This document shows, piece by piece, positions 12,066 to 23,783 of a DNA stretch of 64,000 bases. Position 1 is the first letter of the stretch; each line of letters starts with the position of its first letter. This DNA comes from Linanthus parryae (Eukaryota > Streptophyta > Magnoliopsida > Ericales > Polemoniaceae), in assembly GCA_023055425.1 (NCBI GenBank), contig JALGPY010000012.1, positions 16,627,922-16,691,921 of the forward strand. Direction: 5' to 3'. Below the pieces are notes generated by a model, which was not told where the DNA came from, did no database searches, and saw only the letters and a program-made list of their open reading frames with translations. Both the position numbers and the translations under genes were made by a program.

Positions 12066-12523
12066 AGGGAATATCGGGTATATTATTTTCTTTTCAAAGC
12101 CTTGAAACCTTTTTCAAATCTTTGAAAATTTGTCTGAAGTATAACAGTTTTTCAAGGAATTGAAAATCTTTTCAAAGACTTGAATATAAATCTGCATACT
12201 AAATGAAAGTTACTACGGATCAATTAGTGTTGAGTGTTATCTCTGTAGATAACTGATTGGCATTACCTTTTTAAATAGTTAATCAAATATTTTCACTCCT
12301 TAAATAAATATTTAATCATTTATAATCTTGGAAAACATTTTGATATTTTAAGTACAGAATCTCCTTCCAAAGAATTTTGATTTTATTCAGTTTCCTTCTT
12401 CCACTCCAACTCTACTAGCACGTCTTTTCTCTGGCTCCTGCCTCTCTCTATCTAAACCCTAGCCTCTCTCGAATGGAATCAAGAAGATTTTAGGGAATTC
12501 AATTGAATCACTGGGCAGATAAC
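12066..12523 (+). other. Spacer between pol and the extra ORF of Sirevirus A
   Basis: Starts with a purine-rich AGAGGGAATATC, a polypurine-like sequence at the end of pol, then at least four TTCAAnnnnTTGAA palindromes at 12092-12190. A TTATCTCTrTAGATAA block near 12238 recurs near 21030 in Sirevirus B. No gene seen. Confidence 0.55.
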
Positions 12524-13580
12524 ATGAGGAAGAAGATCCAAGCACAGAAAAGAAAGTCTAGCCCTGAAGATGCAAGTTGTAGGTTATAGTTTTGAGACAG
12601 CGAACTTTCTTATACCTTCTCCTCAACCGAAGAAGATGATTAAGAAGGTTAAGTATGTGGAGAAAGCTATTCCTATCAAGGGAAAATCGTATCATAAGGC
12701 TAAAGCAGACAAAGGAAAAGGTGTTCAAAAAGCATTCCAAAGAAGGGGAGCAAAGATCTGGTAGCTTTCAAGGAGAAGGAGGTTAAAGGGAAGGACATTC
12801 AAAAATCAGAAAAGACCAAAGGGGATAAGAAATCAACTTCTGGTAAGTCTTCTATATCGAAGAATTGGTTTATCAACTTCAATTTACAAGGGCTTTGGTT
12901 AGATGGCTATGCATCAAACTCTGTTGCATTCTGTAGCATGATTTGCACTAAGATGTTGGAGAAGATGGATTTAAAGTTCATTAACATTTTAGAAGAGACT
13001 TCTAATTGGGAAATCATGAACCCTTCTACACAGGGACACCCTAGACTCACTAGGTTGTTCTATCTTAACATTCAGCAAGTGCATGCAAAAGATTTGATCT
13101 TATCTTCTAAGGTTGCTGGTATAGATACAGTTGAATCATGGGGGGTTTTCTTAGGTTTTAGGATATTCAGAGGTTTATGATGTTTATGGTCTTCCTAGCA
13201 AGAAATAGGCAATTAGGCTGGCTAAAGTTGATTTTTTTCTACCCAATACACCCTCAACCTCTAAGCAGTTAGCACACTCTGTCTTAACTGTTGAAGCCAA
13301 AATTCTTTTTACTATCTTGATGAGGTGTGTGGTGCCTAGGGAGAATTCAAAGGATTTGCTCACTGATAGGGTTCTGTATTTGATATATTTGGTGATGTAT
13401 GGTTTTGAGATTGATTTGGCTAGCATTGTGATGGAGCACATGCTATACTTTAGTACCAAGAATAGAAACCATGCTTTACCCTATGCCAATTTACTACCTC
13501 TCTTCTTCAAACACTTTGAAGTTCATTTTGGTAATGAGGAGAAGATATCTATTGGAGGTCATTCGTGGCGTGATACATGA
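12524..13580 (+). pseudogene. Sirevirus A extra 3' ORF, putative plant transposon protein domain, broken
   Basis: An N-terminal lysine-rich segment (about 12570-12760) is followed by a domain matching the second Sirevirus copy: WLDGYASNSVAFCS near 12897, then PRLTRLFYLNI near 13045, and after a frameshift RCVVPRENSK near 13322. This pattern resembles the 'putative plant transposon protein' domain found in many plant retroelement ORFs (family knowledge). Stops and shifts near 12763 and 13178-13210 break it. It sits where some Sireviruses carry an env-like gene, but I see no signal peptide or membrane segment, so an envelope role is not supported. Confidence 0.7.
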
Positions 13581-14223
13581 AGGAAATATGACAAGGTAGT
13601 CATATAACCGCTATGATTCACATTGATGGATAAAGCTAATTCTAGTATTATGGTGTTTAACATATTTGGGTATATCAACTTGTTTTCAAAATCATGATCA
13701 CGAGTCAAGTTCTTTTGTGATGGAATCCAACCGAGTCTGTTTTGAATTTTATTTTTTATATTTTACCAATCAGTTTAGCGGACTAAGTGAGAGAATGTAA
13801 ACTGACGTGATCTAAGTAGTTGTCCACTGGCCTTATGTTTTTCATCATTATTGGATTTTACTAATTAAATTTAAAGCTGAAAATAATGTTTAAATATCCA
13901 GTTATGTAATATATCTATTTAATTAATAACCCACCATCAGATAATTAGAGCCACGATGGTTGGCGGTTATCTGATGGTGGTTACTTGAGATATATGTGGC
14001 TCTCTTCTCTTCTCCATCAAATAGACACGATTCGTCCTCTAACATTTGATCGAAAATTAATGTCAGCTCCGTCATTCACATAAAAGAGTCGTGTATTATT
14101 GAGGGAGACAGAGAGAAGAAAGAGAGTCCGTCAATCACAGTTTCAATCAAGAGGTTGTACTGCGAATTCAGTCAAGAAAAAAGCATCAAGGATTTCAGAT
14201 TTCTTCAATAAGATTCTTATTCC
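13581..14223 (+). other. A-T rich interval without a gene; contains a strong hairpin
   Basis: No coding frame that I recognise. It holds the 14-bp inverted repeat at 13931-13980 and an AGAGCCAC/GTGGCTCT pair around it. Its last 60 bases look like the untranslated leader of the exon starting at 14224. Whether the start still belongs to Sirevirus A is unclear. Confidence 0.4.
13931..13980. repeat. Perfect 14-bp inverted repeat (hairpin)
   Basis: CCACCATCAGATAA at 13931-13944 and its exact complement at 13967-13980 with a 22-base loop. It could be a remnant of a small foldback element or a regulatory stem. I saw no flanking duplication that would settle this. Confidence 0.6.
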
Positions 14224-15314
14224 ATGGCAAACGGTACGCTTTCAGTTTTACAGTTATTATATGTTCTTAGGATGAATTGGCTTTCAAGTTCCTTGCATTA
14301 GGATTTTTCCTCATTATATTCAATTACATCTTACACCTATCAGTCACACAGTTCTGGAACAGCCTCCAAAATGGTTGGGTCCCCTCACCCAGAACATTTT
14401 GGGTCTCATCTTTTTACGACATTTGATCTTTGTGATGGAGGCATTTTAAAGCTTAATGTTTTGAAATTTTGACATTTGTGTTGTTAAATTTTTGGTGGAA
14501 AATATTTAGTGAAATTTTGGGATGGGTCTCATCCCACTTGAACGATGAGTCACATACTCAAATCCCCTTTGGAGGGCTTTTTTGTAATTAACCTTCATCC
14601 ACTAATAAGTGGATTTCCACAGGGCTGAAAGAATCTGGTGGAATAGAGGAAGTACTTGAGTAAGTATCACGACATTTTCTTTTATTCTGTTTATTTATAC
14701 TTCAGAACGATTAATACTTTAATTTCTTTTTCTTCTAATTTTAAATTTTATTATTCAAGTTTCTGTTAGTTCCGAGACTCTTGGAGCCTGAGAAGTGCGA
14801 CACAAGAAACCTAATAGTGCATGTGATCGGGCGCTCAGTGCTTCAGATGACAGAGGAACACGACAATGACATCATTGAGTTTGAAGATTCTAGGGTTCCG
14901 TCAGGGATTAAGGAGTATCAATTCTGCCTTGCCGGCTCCTTTCTCCTTGTAGGACAAACGAATGTAAGGGTGATGAAATTCTTGTTCAAACGAATCTAGA
15001 TTGATGGGAAGGAGATCATAATTGTGTAAACTCTCCCAAACATCTTCATACTCAACTTTCCGACTGAAGAATCAATGGAAAGCGTGTTGGCAGGGGGGCA
15101 TGGGTCTTCGACGAGAACATACTCTACCTGAAGTCGTGGGAAATCACCAGATCCTTGGAGAATATTGAGTTTGAAACCATTGATTTGTGGGTACAAGTAA
15201 GGAACTTCCCGCCATACCTACTAACCAACGATGATTCCAGTAAAGTTGTTTCAACCCTGGGTCTTGTTCTGGATGCCAACCCTAGGGTTATATCAGGCGA
15301 CGGCGATTACATGG
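14224..15314 (+). pseudogene. DUF4283-like gene fragment with exon-intron remnants
   Basis: Three coding-like blocks. ATG at 14224 giving MAN, followed by a possible GT donor. A short block near 14622-14658 reading LKESGGIEEVLE, flanked by CAG and GTAAGT. A longer block from about 14760 (LLVPRLLEPEKC onward). The longer block, read through frameshifts at about 15000 and 15080, ends in a pattern typical of DUF4283: a Trp-Glu segment, then NIEFETIDLWVQVRNFP. DUF4283 occurs in LINE ORF1 proteins and in stand-alone plant genes with zinc knuckles; the introns favour a host-type gene or a retrocopy with an odd history. The right end may be cut by the LTR of Sirevirus B. The splice phases do not join cleanly, so this is a broken copy. 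Confidence 0.5.
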
Positions 15315-16556
15315 TGTAAGTTCATCATGTTTCAAAGGTTTGAAACTACACTATTTCAAGGCCTTGAAACAGCTTTCAAAGGCTTGAAACTATACTGTAG
15401 TATATGCCATGAACTTAGGGAAAGTATTTGCTCTTAATCTGATTCTTAATCTCTTATACTTGTTTATTCCTTATTTAATGATGAAAGAAAAACAAATCTA
15501 TCAGTCAAAATTATTGCTAATCTCTCTGTTTGATTTAGTTTGTGAAGGATTAATTAGATACCTATTTTGCAGGAACTATTCCATAATGTGTGAATTTGCA
15601 GGAAAGGAAATAGAGTTGTCAGATGGATTATGTGCTTGTGCAATCTTTCCTGGACATTGCTAACACTCTGAGATAAAAGATCAAGTCAGTATCTTTGAAG
15701 ATACTGAGCAACTAACCGTTTGGAAGAGTTTTTAGAGAGTCCAGATATGCTGCTTGATTTTAGGAAAATATGTTTGAAGAAGATCCTACAAATCTGCATT
15801 TCAAACTAGCAGCATAAAAGAGAGGATTGCTCATAGAATTCTAGGGGAACTTACACATAGACATTCAAACACACTCATGGATTGATAAGAAACACATAAG
15901 GAGATTCAATTCACTCAATCCAATCATCAGAAGATCACTGCATACTCAACTGCTTCACTAGTTCTCGGTGTTCTTATTTTTGTACTTAATTTGTATATCA
16001 TTTTGATAGTACTTCATCTTATCTTATTCTTCAGTGTTGTTCAAGTAAACAACAGGAAATTCTTGTTGAATCAGTTAGCTAGAGCAGGTACTAGATTGGT
16101 TAGTGAGAACCACAAGCTGTAACAAAGTAAAGGAAGTCTATGTGCTTGAGATCTAGGGCTTAGCTTTTGATTAATAAGAATTTAGTTGAAAATCATGCAG
16201 GGATTAAATCCCTGAGGTAGAGACGTAGGCCCTAGTGGACTGAACTCTATATATCTTTTGCTCTTTCCTTCTGCATTTCATTTTTTATACTTTCTCATGT
16301 ACTGCTCAAAAAAGGTTTCCTGTTCAAGGACTTGAAAACCATTTCAAGGCCTTGAAAACTATCAGCAAACTTTTCTACTCTCTGTTTGGTTTCAAGGACT
16401 TGAAACTCATTTCAGCGCCTTGAAATACTTTCTTCTTTCTACAAATTTCTTTGAAACCACTCTTTTGAAAAAATTTGCCATACTCTATTCAACCCCCTCC
16501 CCCCCCCCTCTTCTAGATTATTGATCTTGTATTACTACCTACATTACTGTCTTTCA
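15315..16556 (+). repeat. 5' LTR of Sirevirus B (left end uncertain)
   Basis: Ends at CTTTCA (16556), three bases before the primer site. It contains three TTCAAnGnyTTGAA palindromes at 15330-15390 and four more at 16320-16440, a TATA-like CTATATAT near 16247 and a C-tract near 16490, as in the A remnant. The left edge falls somewhere in 15315-15400, where the DUF4283 similarity stops. It might equally be a 3' LTR shared with element A. Confidence 0.6.
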
Positions 16557-16558
16557 TT

Positions 16559-16570
16559 TGGTATCAAAGC
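16559..16570 (+). other. Primer-binding site, Sirevirus B
   Basis: TGGTATCAAAGC, one base different from the initiator tRNA-Met site in Sirevirus A. Confidence 0.85.
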
Positions 16571-16594
16571 CTGTAATCTAACAATCTTATGATC

Positions 16595-19500
16595 ATGAGT
16601 ACTGTAGGTGATAGTTGTTTCTCTCAAGAAAGAGCTGCTAACAAACCTCCCTTATTCTGTGGTGACAACTTTTTGCACTGGAAAGCTTTGATGAAAATGT
16701 TCATCATTGGTCAAGATGTAGAATTGTGGTCAATTATACAGAATGATCCCCATAATTCTACACATTAAAAGATGGGATCCGAACTCCCAAAACTGAGGAT
16801 TCGCTTTCTACTTCTTAGTTAGAACAATTTTCTAAGAATTACAGAGCTATGAATTTCTTATATTGTGCTTTGAGTGCAGATGAATTCAACAAGATCTCAG
16901 GCTGCAAGACTGCTAAGAATGGGACAAACTGGTGGTGACTTTTGAAGTAACTAGCCAAGTGAAGAAAAAAAAGATCAACATACTCCTTAGACAGCATGAA
17001 CTATTTAAAATGAATGGAGATGAATCACTCAGAGACATGTTCAATAGGTTTAGAGATATTGTCAACAATCTGGATTCGTAGGGAAATTTCTCCCATGAAG
17101 AAAAAGTTAGAAAGATCTTGAGAAGTCTTCCTAAAACCAAATGGGAACCAAAGACTACTTCCATTGAAAAATCTCAAGATCTATCATCGCTTCAACTTGA
17201 TGACTTGCAGGAAAAGCTTCTTACACATGAGATCTCCATCAATGAACTTCCAAAAAGTGTTAAGAACTTGTCTCTCAAGGCTAAGGAGAGTGAACGTTCT
17301 CAAATCCTTGAAAAAGAATAATATGATGATGAAGATCCCTTTGCTTTTATTTCCAAAGCCTTGACTAGAATTCTCAAAATGAAAAAGAACTTGGAAACAA
17401 AGACTTCAGCCGGGATAAATACAAGTCCTCCGGTAGCAGAGACTACAATGGTAAATCCTCTTCTCATGGTAATAAGCCTAAAATAATGAATTGCTTTGAG
17501 TGTGGTGATGCATGAAATTTGATTAGATATTGTCCACACAAGAAAAGCAAACACTTTCAGAAGAAAGACCATGACAGAAGGAAGAAGGCCATGATAGCTT
17601 CTATGAGTGATTTAGACTCTTCAAGTGATTCTGAATCAAAGGAAGAACAAGCCAACCTTTACCTTATGGCCAAGCATGATCAAAGTTCTGAATAGAAAAT
17701 TGGGGTAGTGGTGAAATGCTTAATTTCAAAATCAACAGATGTCATCTCTGATTATCTTAGAACAACGCTTTTAATTGAAAAGTACTATCTGAAAGAAATC
17801 AGAACTTTGAAAGAAAATGTTCATGAGCAAGAAAAAGAGAATTTGAATCTTGTTTGTCAAAATCAGATTCTTGAAATTTCTCTGAAAAAATCTGACGGAG
17901 ATTTCAAAGCCTTGAAAACCAATTTCAAGGCCTTGGAAACTCAAGTCAAGGAAGTAGTTATTGAGAACTATTCTGAGTGACAGCATTGTTACTCTAAGAT
18001 ATCAGTATGATGAATTAGAAGAAAAAAAAAAGACTACCCAAACTGAGAAACTTCAATACCCTAAGAAAGTTATGACCAACTTGTTGGCTCAGAACATAAT
18101 TCAAACCTGATTCTTGGAGGAAGCTTAAATTTTGTTCACAAAACTAGTATTGGTTAAAATCCCAATTTTCCCTGAAAAAGCAACACTAGATTTGTGAAGG
18201 CTCGTAACAGGAACTCTCCTAAGTGCCATTACTGTTGCAAAATTGGTCATGTAAAGATGACTTGCCCCTTCAGAAGAACAGACCCTCACATAATGAGGAA
18301 CACTTTTCCAAATCAACTCAAGGGACAAGTTAGACAGATTTGGGTTCCTAACGGGGTTAGACCACCTAACATGGTTGATCCTGAATATGAATCTAAGTGT
18401 CACACTTGGTCTACTAGCTGGGTAAGGCAGTGAATGGTGTTTGCAGGTTGTCACCAAGAGCAAAGAACAAAAGTGGTTTATGGATAGTGGTTACTCCAGA
18501 CACATGAGTGGAAAGATATCTCTAGTCTCATAATTGAAAGAGCAATCAGACGGTACAATTACACTTGGTGAAAAAGACAAATGCAACATCCTAGGTATTG
18601 GTAAAGTGGTTACTAATTACGAGAACTCCATTTCTGATATTTATTTAGTAGGTGGTTTGAGATTTAATTTTCTTAGTGTATCTCAACTATGTGACAAAGG
18701 CAATAAGGTTATCTTTGACACAGAGAGTTGTGTGGTACAAAATGAGAAATCTAGAAATTGTATCCTCACTACCTCAAGGTCAAACAATATTAATACTTTC
18801 AATACTAACAAAGTTTCAGGTGAAAGACTAAAGTGCATCAAGGCTTGAAAGAGGAATCAAAGATTTGGCACAGAAAGCTTGGACACATAAGCATACATAC
18901 TTTGAAAAATCTGGTTTCAAAAGATCTTGTCAGAGGTTTACCTTCTATCAAGTTCAAAGATGAAGAGGTATGTAAGGACTGTGCTCAAGGAAAACAGACA
19001 AGAAGTTCATTCAAGCCTAAGAACTTTAACTCCTCTTGAAAGAAAGAACAGAACTCTTGAAAGACATGTCTAGGACTATGCTTCTGGAGAACAAGTTGTC
19101 AAAATCATTTTGTGCAGAAGCTTCGAACACTGCCAACTACATTCTAAACAGGTTTCTGATTAGGACAATCTTGAAGAAACCTCCCTCTGAACTCTTCAAA
19201 GGGAGGAAGACAAACATCTCTTACTTCAATCTTTTTGTATGTACCTATTTTGTTCACATCAATGGTAAGGAAAATCATTGAAAATTTGATGTCAGAAGTG
19301 ATGAAGGTATCTTTCTTGGTTATTCACTGACTAGCAAGTCTTACAAAGTGTATAACAAATAACTAAGCTTGTTGAAGAAAATATTAATGTTGTTTTTATG
19401 AAAGCTATGATGGTTATGTGAGTGAAATTTTTTCATACTTGAATCTAAACAAGCATGACTCAGATGATGAAGAAAATGCAGAAGGGGGCTACAAAGAAAA

Positions 19501-20827
19501 CTCACAGGAAAACAGAAGACATTTTTAAGGCCTTGAAAATGAATCTCAAAGCCTTCAAACAGATACTCAAGAAAAGCAGAGTGATCATGCCACTTCTTCA
19601 AGCTCTCGAAGTCTTGAAAAGAAAATTGGAAAACCGTAAAGAGATTCAAATACCTTTCAGCAAGATCTTGGAAACTGTACTTTGAAAACCAGAGGGTTGA
19701 GCAACATAAAGTTTCCAAACTATGTCTATAAACTTAACAAAGCTCTTTATGGTTTTAAACAAGCTCCAAGATCTTGGTATGAAAGACTGTCAAAATTTCT
19801 GCTTGAAAATGGTTTCAAAAGAGGTCAGGTGGACAAAACTCTTTTCACAAAGTATCATGAGAAATATATTCTTGCAGTACAGATATATGTTGATGATATT
19901 CTATTTGGTGCTACTAGTGATTCACTTTCAAGAGAATTCTAAAGTATTATGAGAAGAGAGTTTGAGATGAGGTTAATGGGAGAGTTACATTTCTTTCTTG
20001 GACTTCATGTGCATAAATGAAGAAAGGTTTTTTTCTACATCAGAACAAGTACACCAAGGACATGCTAAATAAATACAATATGTCTCAATCCAAGGTTGTA
20101 AGAACCCCTATAAGCTCTACATTGTCCTTAGACGAGGATCAAATTGGTAAGAGTGTAAATCAAAAAGAGTATAGAGGTATGATTGGTTCATTGCTATATC
20201 TCACTGCAAGTACACCAGACATCATGTCTAGTGGTTTTATGTGTGCTAGATTTCAAGCTGATCCTAAAGATCACACTTGGTTGTTGTCAAGAGAATTTTT
20301 AGATATCTCAATGGTACCAAAGACTTAGGGCTTTGGTATCCTAAACAATTTAATTTCTCTTTTTTTGGCTATTCAGATGCTGAATTTGAAGGATACAAAG
20401 TTGAAAGAGAAAGCACTTCAGGGTGTTGCCAATTTCTTGGATCATCCCTAATCAGCTAGCATGCAAAGAAGAAAAACTTGGTAGCTTTATCAACAGCACA
20501 AGCTTAATACATAGCAGCTGGAGCTTGATGCTCGCAAGTTCTATGAATAGCTCAGCAAATGAGAAACCTTGGATTCGATATTCCTATCAAATAGAACAAC
20601 ACCACTGCTATATCAATTACAAAGAATCCAATTCAACACTCAAGGACCAAACACATAGATGTTAGACATCATTTCATTAGAGATCATGCTGAGAAAGGTG
20701 ATGTAATGCTTGAATTTGTATCTACTAACATGCAATTGGCAGATATCTTCACTAAACCACTGCCAGAAGAAGGATTCTCAGGACTGGGATTAGAACCAAG
20801 CATGCTAAATAAGGAAACATTGGATTA
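16595..20827 (+). pseudogene. Sirevirus B gag-pol, with integrase-core and RT deletions
   Basis: Gag starts at the ATG at 16595. One knuckle (CFECGD, near 17490) is followed by a stop; a second, CHYCCKIGHVKMTC, is intact at about 18222. Protease near 18483 reads DSGYSRHM instead of DSGCSRHM. Pre-integrase WHRKLGHIS is present at about 18866. At about 19035 the sequence jumps from the RSSFKPKN segment to ERxxxLLxDMSRTML, missing roughly 330 bases that in Sirevirus A hold the first two catalytic Asp of integrase. Near 19690 the N-terminal half of the reverse transcriptase is also missing; YVDDILFG remains near 19890. RNase H follows with stops. Not functional. Confidence 0.9.
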
Positions 20828-21202
20828 GGGGGAGTATCAGGTAAGTATTATTTGCTTCAAAGTTCTGAAAGGATTTTCAAAGCCTTGAAAACGTTTCCAA
20901 ATCATTGATTTAATTTTTTTCAGTAGTATATCTTTTCAAGGCCTTGAAAGCGTTTTCAAAGCCTTGAAAATAAGTTTGTATGCTTACATAGTCAATAAAT
21001 TGGATCTTCAATGGTGGGTATTATCTCTATAGATAATTTTTCAATATTGCTTTTACCTTTTAAAGCATATTATTTTGAAATTTGTATTATACTATTTCCT
21101 TTCCCACGTCACACACATATTTGAATTTTACTCAAACTGCACTTCTTAAAATATTTGGAAATATTTTGTTTCCTTTTCAAACTCAAACTCTTCAGTATTT
21201 AT

Positions 21203-21247
<45 letters not shown>

Positions 21248-21345
21248 CTCTCTCACTCTATCTCTCTCTCGTATCACTCCTGCCTCTCTCTTCTAGTTAC
21301 CCTCAAACCGTAATGAGCTCATGAAGAACATCTGAAAGAATCAAG
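20828..21345 (+). other. Spacer of Sirevirus B with palindromes and microsatellite
   Basis: Begins with a GGGGGAG purine tract at the end of pol, then TTTTCAAAGCCTTGAAAA-type palindromes at about 20875, 20935 and 20957, a TTATCTCTATAGATAA block near 21030, and a TC microsatellite. No gene seen. Confidence 0.55.
21208..21270 (+). repeat. TC/AC microsatellite
   Basis: About 16 uninterrupted TC units (21208-21240), then a short AC run and more imperfect TC. It lies just upstream of the extra-ORF start, where it would be a pyrimidine-rich leader. Confidence 0.9.
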
Positions 21346-22369
21346 ATGGCCGGAGGTTCTAAGAAAATTTCTGGAAAGAAAGAAATATTGCGGAAGAAGA
21401 GATCCAAACTCTAAGTGATGAATCTAGCTCCAGAACTCCAAGTGCAGAAAGGGCTCCTTCACCTCCAAAGAAGAAGACCGAGAAGGATCATACTCCAACT
21501 TCCAGTAAGAAGAAGAAGACATATCCTCCTGCTTTTGAGAAAAATCCAGAGGAATAGATTGCTAGTCCTAAGAAAGTGAAGAAGAAGAAACCTACAAAAG
21601 CTGACAAAGGAAAAGGGAAGGTTACAGATGAATTACCAGAGAAGGACACCGGAAAGAGCTAAAAATCTATTCTAACAAGCACACAACTTCTGGTAAGAAA
21701 TCTGGTATTACTAACAAATGGTTTGTCAGTAATGTTGCAAGAGGAATGTGGTTAGATGGTTTTGCGTCTAGACTTGTAGCCTACTGTAGCTTGATTAGTG
21801 TCAACATGTTGAATAGCATGAATCTGGAGTGCATTATAGGGTTGAAGAAAATTTCTCTTCGGAAAATCCTAAATCCTCCAGAAGTTGCCTACCCTAGGCT
21901 CACTAGGTACTTCTATCTGAACATGAAGCTCAAATCCTTAAACTTTGAAACTTGCTTTAAAGTGGCTGGTGTAGAGATGCAATTATATCATTCTGAGTTT
22001 GCCAATGTTTTAGGATGTCCCAAGAGGTATAACACAGACAACTATCGCAATAAGGGTGAAGCCTTGAAGCTGGCTAGAGAAGAATTCTTTTTACCCAATG
22101 TTGCTACTTCCTCAAATCAGTTAACACACATGCTAACTGTTGAAGCCAAAATCTTATTTACCATCTTAACGAGGTGTGTAGTGCCTAAGGAGAATTCAAA
22201 AGAGTTATTTTCTCACAGGGTGTTATACTTGATGTACTTTAATATGCATGGGTATGAAATTGATCTACCTACTATTGTGATGGAACACATGCTTTATTCC
22301 CAAACCAAGGAAAGAAAGCATTCTTTGCCTTTATGGCAAAATGTTATCACTTTTCTTCCAACACCTTGA
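21346..22369 (+). pseudogene. Sirevirus B extra 3' ORF (putative plant transposon protein domain)
   Basis: From ATG at 21346 a Lys/Ser/Pro-rich N-terminal part is interrupted by stops and shifts. The last 207 codons (21746-22369) are open: MWLDGFASRLVAYCS, PRLTRYFYLNM, KVAGVEMQLYHSEFANVLGCP, then LTVEAKILFTILTRCVVPKENSK and a hydrophobic MEHML segment. This is the best-preserved copy of the domain in the window and matches the broken copy at 12.5-13.6 kb. Function unknown. No membrane helix long enough for an envelope protein was seen. Confidence 0.75.
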
Positions 22370-22415
22370 TTTTCCAAATGGCAAAAATGAGACAATTACC
22401 ACCGGTTTTGGTATG

Positions 22416-23026
22416 TGTGTACGAGAGAATCCTGCGGAGAGAATTCAATATACACCAGGAGTAGGGGATAGAAAGAACACATGAAGAGTAGGGTTGTGTG
22501 TAGGGAGAGAGTAAGACAATAGTACTGTATGAGAGAGAGACAGGATTTTGGCAGAGCTTCCGCGTATCTCATGTGATTCGCCCCTAAATGGAAGGGTTAA
22601 TGATCCTATATATAACAGATAATGTGACCGTTGTAGTGGTTTAATGCGCCCAATAATGGCGGCTTAATTAGCTTAACCACAACGGCACGTTCGCCCGCGT
22701 ATATAGGAACCGTTACGCACGTCTTCCGCTTATACCGGAACCGTTATGAGGTTGACCGGGTTTATGGAGCTCGTGCCATAAATCTCTCAAAGCAGTTACT
22801 AGGGGTCACGCGCGGGCTTGGTTGTCGCTCGCGCGCGACAGGACTTACTCTAGCCTCCAAACCACTAAGTCCCTACAGGTCCCGTGTGGTGGTATGCGAG
22901 GGCCCTGTCTCGCAGCCCCCACGTGGATCAGCGCGGGTGGTGATCCAGTGTGTGTGGGGCACAGCTAGGTGTGCTGGATGATCTCCACGTGGCTAAGATA
23001 TGCCTGTCTAGAAAGCACTATCTACA
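22416..23026 (-). repeat. 3' LTR of Tat-2 (611 bp)
   Basis: Reads on the minus strand TGTAGATAGTG to CGTACACA, the same ends as the two plus-strand LTRs of Tat-1. On the plus strand it begins TGTGTACGAG. A TATA-like TATATATA lies near 22608-22617. It is clearly more diverged and slightly shorter than the Tat-1 pair. Confidence 0.9.
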
Positions 23027-23040
23027 TTAGCCCCCTTTCT
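23027..23040 (-). other. Polypurine tract of Tat-2
   Basis: Reads AGAAAGGGGGCTAA on the minus strand directly before the 3' LTR, identical to the tract at 52026-52039 in Tat-1. Confidence 0.85.
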
Positions 23041-23783
23041 GCGCGTGAAGACGCATAGCCGGATAGGCTTCAATGCGCAGGAACCAATGTACGCGTCGCC
23101 ACCACGCACCAATTCAAATACACGCAAATTCAGCCCCCGTGCGTGCCGTTATGACCTTAAATCCCTAGAGTCGTGCCGTCTGGTCTTTTAGGGTTTTAGG
23201 CATGACGTCAGCTTGTCCTCTGATTGCGCAATTCGACGGTGACGGTTGCGATTCGACTACTGAAAGGACGCGACTCCTCATTGTTTTTGGATAAATACTA
23301 TGTGCCCTCCATTTTTTCAAAGCATCACTTCTCTCTCTAAAGTGAATGATACCCGGAAGCCTTCAAGAGCAGATTTAAGTGATTAATCATCAGTTCTTCC
23401 TTGTCAATCGTCTCCTTCAACTTGCTTCATCAAAACAAGCTTTACCAAAACAAGGTTGGCTTCGCTCAATTCCATTTAATGTACTCGAATACTCTTTGAA
23501 CTGTCTTGGATCTGTAAACCCATGGCTATTTGAAATATTTTATTCGTTGAGAACTGCAAAAGAGACCCTGTTCTTAAACCCATAACTGATCTAATCACTA
23601 AATTTTGACGATTTTGAATGTGGGACTTCTGAAATTCTGAGCAATATAAACGAATTCTGAATTTCCAAACCCAGAATTGACCCCGGACTGTTCATCCTCT
23701 TTTGACAAAACATAGTTGCTTCTTGAAATTCAAACTGAAAGTGTGTATATTTCTCCCCCCTTTTTTCTTACTCTTCCGCAGGA
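23041..23783 (+). promoter_or_regulatory. Promoter and 5' leader (with probable intron) of the Tat-2 opposite-strand gene
   Basis: A TATA-like GGATAAATAC at 23289-23298 lies about 490 bases upstream of the ATG and is kept in the Tat-1 copy (minus strand, 51767-51776). A likely leader intron runs from AAG|GTTGGC near 23454 to a CTTCCGCAG acceptor ending at 23781; both ends are present in the other copy. No other gene in this stretch. The promoter lies between the polypurine tract and the gene, so its transcript would run against pol. Confidence 0.5.

Larger units (their letters stand above)
6597..13580 (+). mobile_element. Sirevirus A, decayed Ty1/copia element with an extra 3' ORF
   Basis: Partial 5' LTR, primer site, broken gag-pol and a broken extra ORF in the position where Sireviruses carry an additional (env-like) gene. 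Clusters of a palindromic TTCAArGnyTTGAA motif in LTR and untranslated parts also match the Sirevirus group. No 3' LTR was identified; the right boundary is only the end of recognisable extra-ORF sequence. Confidence 0.8.
15315..22415 (+). mobile_element. Sirevirus B, decayed; right end displaced by the Tat-2 insertion
   Basis: LTR, primer site, broken gag-pol, spacer with palindromes, and an extra ORF. At 22416 the sequence switches to a minus-strand Tat LTR, so the rest of B should resume right of the window beyond the far end of Tat-2. Large internal deletions remove the integrase core and the first half of the reverse transcriptase. Confidence 0.75.

Noticed and set aside
12524..13580. 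Envelope gene of a Sirevirus
   Set aside because: The position fits, but neither copy shows a signal peptide, fusion-like or transmembrane segment; the sequence fits a plant transposon protein domain better.
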